A DNA stretch of 64,000 nt from Notospermus geniculatus (Eukaryota; Nemertea; Pilidiophora; Heteronemertea; Lineidae), in NCBI GenBank assembly GCA_002633025.1, contig NMRB01000592.1, positions 68,451 to 132,450 on the forward strand, given 5' to 3'. Of this stretch, positions 61,601 through 64,000 are shown piece by piece (within the stretch, counting starts at the first letter, position 1; every line of letters begins with the position of its first letter). Both the position numbers and the translations under genes were made by a program. The notes below the pieces were generated by a model. The model saw nothing but the letters and a program-made list of their open reading frames with translations. It searched no databases and was not told where the DNA came from.

Positions 61601-62035
61601 GGACGGAAAGGACCCGGGACACATAGAACCTGGTACACATAGGTACGCTCCCAACTTGCCTGAGACATACATTTCAGCTGTTGTGTCGTAAGGCCGTTAA
61701 CCCTTTCCTCGGTTGTGACAAGCACCTACTTTGCTGGAGCGGGTCACAATGTACAGGGGCATATGTTTAGTAGTTAGAGGACAGGACTTCGTTTCCAATG
61801 CTGTTCTTCACCAGTCAGAAGGGCAAGTTTCTTGTTGTAGCAGAACACAGACTACAGAACATTTTTTGACCAAAATCTATCACATTTCTGTTTGTTTCCC
61901 TTCCAGAGGCAGCTCGAAGACATTCCTTGGGGCCGACATCAACACCTCGGACACGCCCAGGAACAAAGGCAACAGATGCGAAGAAATCATTGGATAAAAC
62001 CGACAATGCAATACCAAAACGCACAAGCCCAAAAG
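26953..62035 (+). CDS. CAP-Gly microtubule plus-end-type protein (CLIP-like), multi-exon, continues to the right
   Basis: Exons I support: 26953-28600, 29512-29658, 32394-32499 + 32827-32935 (or the duplicate pair 35298-35403 + 35731-35839), 36711-38136, 38587-38669, 43059-43109, 43455-43511, 45270-45326, 46234-46381, 58296-59048, 61907-62035; 44213-44233 is doubtful. All have AG/GT borders and the phases join. That gives roughly 1,570 residues with no stop, and the last donor at 62036 points past the window. Domains in order: basic leader with SKIP, one CAP-Gly domain, Ser/Thr/Pro-rich disorder, acidic Glu/Asp segment, Lys/Ser/Pro segment, basic Ala/Pro/Thr segment. CAP-Gly domains bind the EEY/F tails of tubulin and EB proteins; SxIP motifs bind EB1-family proteins. 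The role as a microtubule plus-end or lattice binder is therefore well founded. The orthologous family (CLIP-170/115-like or another CAP-Gly MAP) is not resolved. The coiled coils typical of CLIPs are not seen in this part. Confidence 0.75.
29168..29287. mobile_element. 120-bp MITE with perfect 16-bp inverted termini
   Basis: TTTAGAATCCCCGATC (29168-29183) is the exact reverse complement of GATCGGGGATTCTAAA (29272-29287). The interior does not fold further. It lies in the intron before exon 29512. Confidence 0.7.
29512..29658 (+). CDS. Exon: 49-codon symmetric exon of the CAP-Gly gene
   Basis: It lies between CTTACAG and a weaker donor AAAG/GTACTT, phase 1 to 1 and 147 nt, so it can be skipped without a frame change. 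It encodes an acidic/Ser-rich peptide containing DTDSEMGTLTVN and SDWSEVPSAPN. The reading frame joins both neighbours without a stop. Confidence 0.65.
30404..33110. repeat. 2.7-kb direct duplication, copy 1 (contains two exons)
   Basis: It is collinear with 33113-36014 with small differences. It ends at ..CAGACAGAACTC immediately before a single N (33111). The next base starts the second copy at its beginning (GAAAATTTT.TGGTGCTAGG). An end-to-start join across one N is what two overlapping allelic contigs look like when placed in series. Confidence 0.93.
32394..32935 (+). CDS. Exon pair c1/d1 of the CAP-Gly gene
   Basis: The exons 32394-32499 (phase 1 to 2) and 32827-32935 (phase 2 to 0) encode an acidic Glu/Asp/Ser stretch: KHPAESDSDIFSDGT, then EEDMMLERLKALMPAEESD and SEAEDVAMEEINVKE. 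The pair totals 215 nt, not a multiple of three. It fits the phase-1 exon upstream and the phase-0 exon at 36711. ESDSD- and EESDTESE-type sequence suggests casein kinase 2 sites. Confidence 0.7.
33414..33575. mobile_element. 162-bp MITE with TTA target duplication (Harbinger-like)
   Basis: The termini TGCCCGTTGTACACGGTAGG (33414) and CCTACCGTGTACAACGGGCA (ending 33575) are perfect inverted repeats. Inner arms AAAAATTATAAATG / CATTTATAATTTTT extend the hairpin. TTA flanks it on both sides (33411-33413, 33576-33578), and duplication copy 1 has the empty site with a single TTA at 30688-30690. A 3-bp TTA/TAA duplication is characteristic of PIF/Harbinger; there is no coding. Confidence 0.88.
34146..34551. 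mobile_element. MITE family with GTGACCCACTCC..GCAAAAGCAGGC termini
   Basis: It starts TGTGACCCACTCCACCAAAAG and ends TTTTGCCAGAGCGGGTCACAT. Between these lie further internal copies of the motif (GCCTGCTTTTGCTGGAGTG..CCACTCTGGCAAAAGCAGGC at about 34338-34390), giving a nested or tandem structure. The same family is seen at about 31253-31640, 59657-59852 and 60708-60817 with 61652-61753. Confidence 0.6.
35298..35839 (+). CDS. Exon pair c2/d2, duplicate of 32394-32935
   Basis: Exons 35298-35403 and 35731-35839 have the same lengths, phases and encoded residues as the first pair. Splicing d1 (phase 0) to c2 reads CAG CGG TGA, an immediate stop, so the two pairs cannot both be included in one productive mRNA. 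They are either alternatives or an assembly artefact. Confidence 0.6.
36179..36323. mobile_element. Short hAT-like repeat, second copy of the 3333-3482 family
   Basis: The ends CAGGGTTTCTGCCAGAAAT and CTCTGGCGGAAACACTG are inverted repeats. The interior matches 3333-3482 closely. Confidence 0.65.
36348..36530 (+). mobile_element. pogo/Tigger-like MITE
   Basis: The left terminus CAGTAGAACCTCCTC is mirrored by GAGTGGTTCTAGTG (36517-36530). TA lies next to both ends. The body GTGGACAGCTC..GGACACCTCTC..CACCTCTCAACTCAGGACA recurs in reverse at 5165-5325. Class is inferred from the CAGTAGAACC termini. Confidence 0.5.
36711..38136 (+). CDS. Large acidic-to-basic exon with four tau-like VxSKL motifs
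   Basis: Acceptor TATTTTTCAG/CTGG and donor AAGT/GTGAGT enclose 475 codons plus one base (phase 0 to 1). The first half is strongly acidic (DEDNEADDEVDADSLDGDD). The second half is Lys/Ser/Pro-rich with KKTPKKSPRK, a run NTPPPPPKPKEKEP and KNKWDDIMSKI. Short motifs resembling the core of tau/MAP2 repeats recur: VRSSL (37548-37562), IESKL (37656-37670), VKSRL (37848-37862), VKSKL (37989-38003). Many SP/TP sites suggest proline-directed phosphorylation. If the donor is not used, the frame ends at a TAA at about 38169-38171, a possible intron-retention terminus. Confidence 0.85.
38587..38669 (+). CDS. Exon: 83-nt basic Ser/Lys exon of the CAP-Gly gene
   Basis: Acceptor TTTTATTAG/CTG and donor CACAG/GTGAGT, phase 1 to 0. 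It encodes DKPANQKLNSLRKKSPSTAS and continues Ser/Thr-rich to SDTSQ, in keeping with the preceding Lys/Ser/Pro segment. Confidence 0.75.
38725..38931. mobile_element. Hairpin MITE with TATGTGACCCGGC termini
   Basis: ATATGTGACCCGGCACAACA (about 38724) pairs with TGCCGGGTCACATA at the right. The inner arms AAATGACTTGGAAGTCGCACA / TGTGCGGATTTCGACTCGTTTT and GAAGAAGAC/GTCGTCTTC also pair. It lies in the intron after exon 38587. Confidence 0.75.
39696..40137. mobile_element. 442-bp DNA element with AACACTTTCACCGCC ends, flanked by long direct repeats
   Basis: AACACTTTCACCGCCA (39696) and TGGCGGTGAAAGTGTT (ending 40137) are perfect inverted termini. Outside it, about 48 bp (TTAAAGTTCTTGAA..GTCGGACCAAATCCTG..GAGGCATTT) occurs at 39633-39682 and again immediately after the right end at 40137-40184. 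A further shared word AATCCTC lies beyond. These flanks are too long for a normal target duplication. Confidence 0.7.
40185..43058. other. Intron sequence without a recognised gene
   Basis: An open frame at 40416-40919 (168 codons, Ser/Pro-rich) has no features I recognise and no clear splice context, so I do not call it a gene. The palindrome at 41205-41306 is listed separately. The block 42600-42960 carries loosely repeated words (CAAATCCCA, TTCCAGTT, TTCATTT.C.TGCTTTCAGTT), a decayed tandem repeat. Confidence 0.45.
41205..41306. mobile_element. Foldback MITE, GCCGTATGCATAAAACATCT type
   Basis: The left arm GCCGTATGCATAAAACATCT continues TTAAGTGAAAGATTTCCCTTA. It pairs with TAAGGGAAATTTTACACTTAAG and AGATGTTTTGTGCATACGGC at the right. 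The total is about 102 bp, almost all stem. It shares the GGGGCC(N)GT..CATAAA-style end with 61158-61263 and the window's last bases. Confidence 0.8.
43059..43511 (+). CDS. Two short symmetric exons (17 and 19 codons) of the CAP-Gly gene
   Basis: Exon 43059-43109 (51 nt; KKGVRFQLPPDKNGKRH) and exon 43455-43511 (57 nt; AFSDVIENASWIAEHEGKN) are both phase 0 to 0. They have AACAG / GTAAGT and GTGCAG / GTAAGC borders. Each can be skipped without changing the frame, so they are likely cassette exons. Support is splice signals plus open frame only. Confidence 0.55.
44141..44332. mobile_element. 192-bp hairpin element enclosing a possible 21-nt microexon
   Basis: GGCTCCTGTTCCATAGAAGT and the following 55 bases are mirrored at 44260-44332 (..ACTTCTATGGAACAAGAGCC) with few mismatches. 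The loop holds TTCCTCAG/AGAAAGCATGCCACAGGACAG/GTAATG (44213-44233), a 7-codon phase-0 microexon candidate fitting the frame of its neighbours. The element itself is well supported; the microexon is doubtful. Confidence 0.75.
45270..45326 (+). CDS. Short symmetric exon (19 codons) of the CAP-Gly gene
   Basis: Acceptor TTGTCTAG/TCA and donor CCAG/GTTAGT, 57 nt, phase 0 to 0, encoding SNVLSVTAKQQTCVGKVDQ. It has the same length and phase as 43455-43511. The call rests on splice signals and frame. Confidence 0.5.
46234..46381 (+). CDS. Exon: 49-codon Ser/Lys-rich exon of the CAP-Gly gene
   Basis: Acceptor TTTTCTTCTAG/ATC and donor AAAAG/GTAGGT, phase 0 to 1. It encodes VSTTDSIRSKTDKVNQTKAR and later KRQSITEISRHNSPSPSK, basic with RxxS sites. 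The end phase matches the acceptor at 58296, separated by an intron of about 11.9 kb. Confidence 0.7.
46909..47077. repeat. 22-bp minisatellite (GACCTTAGAGAGGTCAAGAT)
   Basis: About eight units of TGTGACCTTAGAGAGGTCAAGA, with one truncated unit near 47050 and a few substitutions. Each unit contains the small dyad GACCT..AGGTC. Confidence 0.9.
47550..47712. mobile_element. Hairpin MITE with GACGTCAT words
   Basis: GAGGCTATGCACGCGACGTC at the left pairs with GACGTCAGTGCATAGCCTC at the right. The inner arms GGTGACGCCATGTTGGATGGA / TCCATCCAACACGTGGCGTCA also pair. Confidence 0.75.
47800..48055. repeat. Tandem repeat, about 100-bp units, three copies
   Basis: GTGGCATGGACTGTACCTC..CTTCCAACTTCCACA recurs at 47802, 47923 and 48017. 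Between the copies lie GGACTGCTGTACC..CTTCCAAG and ATC.CAGCCT.CTACAT.GTGAAA words. Confidence 0.75.
48775..49165. repeat. 32-bp minisatellite, about 12 units
   Basis: The unit is close to CTCAAAACCAAGCCCCAGAA followed by TTCAAGCCCGAA. Because 32 is not a multiple of three, the frames rotate and two of them stay open across the array (protein periods such as KTKPQNSSPN). It does not fit the exon phase of the host gene (a stop appears in the required frame), so I treat it as non-coding. Confidence 0.9.
49401..50066. repeat. 279-bp direct duplication (49401-49679 and 49788-50066) around a 107-bp spacer
   Basis: GAAGAGCATTGATTGGTCAT opens both copies, and CTTCGACTGATTAACA closes both. The first ends at a single N (49680). 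The spacer 49681-49787 is unrelated sequence with a hammerhead-like core. An N at a copy boundary suggests an assembly join or allelic overlap. Confidence 0.9.
49721..49752 (+). ncRNA. Hammerhead-ribozyme-like core
   Basis: CTGATGAG (49721-49728) is followed by GGCTAGCA-GGA-TGCTGCC, which forms a 7-bp stem with one bulged T, then GAAA (49747-49750). This is the conserved core order of a hammerhead (CUGAUGA, stem II, GAAA). The base after GAAA (A instead of the start of stem III) and the lack of clear stems I and III weaken the case. Such cores occur at the ends of Penelope-like and other small retroelements. Confidence 0.25.
52040..52790. repeat. About 62-bp minisatellite, about 12 units
   Basis: Units combine GAACCTCCC(C)AAGCAGGAAC, CTCTGCCATATGACCCTCTC and CTTGTAGGAGTACCTCTGCT with length variants. 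A single N at 52305 lies inside a partly duplicated unit (CTCTCNTATGACCCTCTCC), probably a collapsed or joined repeat. Long minus-strand open frames here are by-products of the repeat. Confidence 0.92.
55675..55847. mobile_element. 173-bp hairpin MITE with about 55-bp arms
   Basis: TTGGCATGAACCTTTTATAG at the left is mirrored by CTATAAAAGGTTCCATGCCAA at the right. Pairing continues through CCAACCTCAACCCTGACA and TTCTGTAAGAATTTGACA with very few mismatches. Confidence 0.88.
56424..56737. mobile_element. hAT-like element with A/T and poly-C interior
   Basis: CAGAGTTTCCGCTAGGATTT at the left and CTCTGGGAGAAACACTG at the right are inverted and match the termini of 36179-36323. The interior has homopolymeric A/T (56460-56520) and GGGGGGATACCCCCTCC / GGGGATCACCCCC blocks. 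Confidence 0.6.
58296..59048 (+). CDS. Basic Ala/Pro/Thr-rich exon of the CAP-Gly gene
   Basis: Acceptor ATTTTGTAG/CTGTG and donor GATG/GTAAGT; 753 nt, phase 1 to 1, so it joins 46381 and 61907 and can be skipped in frame. After a short mixed leader it becomes a low-complexity K/P/T/S/A region (KTPGGAAKTPPSSSRTPGAK, SGAKPSAAKTTPGAGK, TSGRTTPMSGSATSTPVKK) like the proline-rich microtubule-binding regions of MAPs, with many TP/SP sites. MVDLGQ (58331) or MMERNK (58455) could instead start a shorter isoform from an internal promoter; the uneven leader sequence makes this worth considering. Confidence 0.7.
59657..59852. mobile_element. MITE of the GTGACCCACTCCAGCAAAAG family
   Basis: TGTGACCCACTCCAGCAAAAG at the left pairs with TTTGCTGGAGCGGGTCACA at the right. 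Internal words (GTCATCAGTTT..CAACT, CCACTAC, AGAGACATACATTTCA, GTTAACC.TTTCCTC) are shared with the copies at 31.25-31.64 and 34.15-34.55 kb. Confidence 0.7.
60011..60099 (+). pseudogene. Chimeric exon created by the tandem duplication; carries a stop
   Basis: It has the acceptor and first 18 bases of exon 61907 joined to the last 70 bases and donor of exon 58296-59048. In the phase delivered by the upstream exon it reads G/AG GCA GCT CGA AGA CAT TAA, a stop after six codons. Its 89-nt length would also shift the frame. If spliced in, it acts as a poison exon or alternative C-terminus; otherwise it is skipped. Confidence 0.7.
60818..61651. mobile_element. 834-bp foldback element with 16-bp tandem repeats in its arms and 9-bp target duplication
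   Basis: CAACTTGCC flanks it on both sides (60809-60817, 61652-61660), and copy 1 of the host duplication keeps the single-copy empty site (59756-59764). Outer arms consist of a 16-bp tandem repeat CTATGTGTCCCGGGTT and its reverse complement. Inner arms are unique and long: TTATGATTGGCCTTGTC, CTCAAGTGGAGTCGACGAAC and GTATGTATTAACTACATGTA are all mirrored on the right. A second foldback (61158-61263) is nested in the centre. There is no coding. Tandem repeats in the outer arms recall sea-urchin TU and fly FB elements; a 9-bp duplication is usual for Mutator-like elements. Confidence 0.88.
61158..61263. mobile_element. Nested foldback MITE (GGCCTGTTTCATAA ends)
   Basis: GGCCTGTTTCATAATATGAC and TTTAAGCTAATGGTGCC pair with GGTACCATTAGCTTAAAGTC and ACTTTATGAAACAGGCC. 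It is almost entirely stem and belongs with 41205-41306 to a GGGCC..TTCATAA-type group. Confidence 0.82.
61907..62035 (+). CDS. Basic exon following the duplication (43 codons)
   Basis: Acceptor CCCTTCCAG/AGG and donor AAAAG/GTAGGT, phase 1 to 1, 129 nt. It encodes EAARRHSLGPTSTPRTRPGT continuing to KRTSPK, in character with the preceding basic segment. The gene continues beyond it. Confidence 0.75.
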
Positions 62036-63544
62036 GTAGGTACCATGCACAGATCAAGGTCAACCGTTCTGTCAGCTGAGCCGCTGGCCTTTGGGCCTCT
62101 TGTTATTACAAATGAAAATATTATGTTCCACACTGTGAACAGTTCATTTAACCATAGCTAGGACTTATTAATAATTGATCAATACCTGTCAATTACACTG
62201 TTGTCTAGGAACCGGATTTGATTAGAGATTGCCACAATGGTGTATTGTGTGAGAGTCTGGGTTATTAGGTATAGTAGTCTGGTCTGACAGAACTGGGCTT
62301 CAGCTCGCATGAGGTATATATTGACTCGTGCTTGTTGTGTATAGGTCACAATATCCTTCGTAATCTGTGGCTATGTACCTTGATTGCCATCAGGCAATGA
62401 CATGGTCACGACCCTGACTCAGATCGTAGAATTTCAACGGGCTTTCACTTCGTAGTTTTGGTTCAGCTGTCTAAAACATTTGGGCTACTGTCCGTTGTCA
62501 TAAAAACGTTTCTTGACCGATTGGGTTTAGAAACTTGAAACTTGGTATGCAGGTACCTTATGGCAGAAGCCAGTGTTACCATTTTGACCATTTGAACTAA
62601 ATGACACTGAACGGGTGTCAGTTGTCTAAGGGAGAAATGGGAGGATCCTGTCCTTGGCCTTTCAACCATCCCCGCTGAGACAGCTGTAGTGGCATCAACA
62701 ATAGACAACGCATCGGATCCCATTCAGGCGTCTGCTTCCTGTGGTGTATTGAACTCTCTCTGTTTGTCAACATTGACACAGTCTACTTTTATTATTGGCT
62801 GTTAACGTTTTACGTCACGGATTACCTGTAGGCCTAGAGCAATTCATTGGTACTTAATGAACTTGCATAGAACTGCTAATGCAGTCCAGTAGGACACAAG
62901 GGCTGAAGTTTTGTGATCCCGCCCCCAACAACCGTCTCTTAGTTCAGTATCAAATCAAGGGAAAGGAGGCTAAACATCTAACCATTGCCATGCTACTTCA
63001 CTAATATATTCATGGATTTCCTGTACAAGTGCTCTCTTGGCAGTCATGCAGACATTGCGTTAATTAGCTTGGAGTGATAATTGCAATTAGACTCAGGATA
63101 CTCCCTTGAGTATGTCAGTTAATGATGTTGTCTTCTGGCAGGTTTGGGTGCAACTTTCTCCTTGCGACAGACATTTTGTGCCCCAAGGGACAAAGTAAAA
63201 CACTCTTAACACTTTTCAGGCAATCTGCTAAAAATATGTCGAAAATTGGTTTTATATGCTGGCTTTAAAAGTCTGACAGATATTTGGGTAGCACTGGGTG
63301 TATAGATGCCAGCACCAACAAGAACAGTCTGACTTGATAGTTCATAAAGACAGGTAGAGATGGCAGCACTGTGCTTTCCATGTTTTCTCAGTGCAGATGG
63401 GATTTTGATATAACGTTATTAACGGCAATCTAATCTTCGTAGATTGTATCGACAGATGTGTTCATCCCAGTGTGTCGCTAAAAACATCAATTTAGGATTG
63501 ATTTTGAAGGCTTGGGAAGAGTGCTACTGCTCGTTTTTGGAGAG

Positions 63545-63645
63545 GTGGAGAGAACCCTGGCTCATGGGTCCAGCCGGGGATTGAACCCAGAACCTCAGCG
63601 GTGAAAGGCACTGATGTTTCCACTGCACCACTCTGACAGCCCAGG
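63545..63645 (-). mobile_element. tRNA-derived SINE
   Basis: On the minus strand, GTGGTGCAGTGG (complement of 63620-63631) is a good A box and GGTTCAATCCC (complement of 63577-63587) a good B box, in tRNA order and spacing. The same words occur at 19355-19442. Confidence 0.7.
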
Positions 63646-63977
63646 ATTTTACATCTCATTGGTAATCACAACTTATGGAAGCCAAAAGCACGTCACTAAT
63701 GGATGACGTTTAGCAGGAAGTTCATTGATTGATTCAGACTATCACACTGAGCTCATTCAGCGAAAAAGTGAAAAAGATGCGTACTCACGGATATAATGGT
63801 GGATGTCTTAAAGGTGTTCATCTGTCTGCGAAACTGCCTGCAGCTGACGGTACATGTAAATTGACCGTACGTACTTGTGACAACAGTGGTACCTTCCAAA
63901 AGTAGCTGAGTGCTACATATTCAAATGGCCCTCCGGCCTGAGTTATGTCATGATATTGCACAATACTCTGTCAGTCA

Positions 63978-64000
63978 GGGGCCGGTTGCACAAAAGTTAA
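63978..64000. mobile_element. Left end of a truncated foldback element at the window edge
   Basis: GGGGCCGGTTGCACAAAAGTTAA resembles the left ends of the foldbacks at 41205 (GGGGCCGTATGCATAAAA) and 61158 (GGGCCTGTTTCATAA). The other arm would lie outside the window. Confidence 0.35.

Larger units (their letters stand above)
58979..61915. repeat. Tandem duplication of about 1.05 kb with breakpoints inside two exons
   Basis: Copy 1 is 58979-60029 (end of exon 58296-59048, intron, first 18 bases of the next exon). Copy 2 is 60030-61915, interrupted by an 834-bp foldback element at 60818-61651. The junction GAAGACATT/AAAAGTTCG fuses the head of the downstream exon to the tail of the upstream exon. 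Differences between copies are few (about one to two per hundred bases by eye). No N marks this junction. Confidence 0.92.
62036..64000. other. Intron sequence to the window edge
   Basis: No further exon is recognised. It holds the end of a repeat tail (GGCCTTTGGGCCTCTTGTT at about 62087-62105), a tRNA-derived SINE (63545-63645) and the first bases of a foldback at the edge. Confidence 0.5.

Overview
This is eukaryotic genomic DNA: long introns with GT..AG borders, dense short mobile elements, and no prokaryotic gene organisation. The abundant TAGGCCTA, ACATGTA and ACCGGTA words, the many hairpin MITEs and a foldback element with tandem-repeat arms resembling sea-urchin TU elements suggest a marine invertebrate, perhaps an echinoderm or hemichordate. 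The phylum is an inference only. Both genes I can support lie on the + strand.

Region 1 (1-9.6 kb) holds an apparently complete 14-exon gene for a CWH43/PGAP2IP-type protein (GPI-anchor lipid remodelling; multi-pass membrane protein with a C-terminal endonuclease/exonuclease/phosphatase-like domain). The exon phases join without a break into 682 codons plus stop, and a long 3'UTR ends near an AATAAA at 9592.

Region 2 (9.6-26.9 kb) starts with a promoter-like stretch and a candidate first exon (ATG 10935) cut by a 727-base N gap that begins in a poly-G run. It continues through repeat-rich DNA that includes a 4.1-kb direct duplication.

Region 3 (26.95-62.0 kb, continuing past the right edge) is one large + strand gene for a CAP-Gly microtubule plus-end-type protein. 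Its visible parts are a CAP-Gly domain with several SxIP-like motifs, an acidic segment, a Lys/Ser/Pro-rich segment with four tau-like VxSKL motifs, a run of very short frame-preserving exons, and a basic Ala/Pro/Thr-rich exon. Two exons are present twice as a unit whose joint inclusion would break the frame. Another duplication with breakpoints inside two exons made a chimeric exon carrying an immediate stop.

Several duplications here may be assembly artefacts: single Ns sit at duplication boundaries (33111, 49680). Read as paired copies or alleles, they give filled and empty sites for three mobile elements: a 162-bp element with a TTA target duplication (33414-33575), a 236-bp hairpin insertion (15491-15726), and an 834-bp foldback element with a 9-bp target duplication (60818-61651). 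I found no protein-coding transposon, CRISPR array or rRNA, and no convincing tRNA gene apart from tRNA-derived SINEs.
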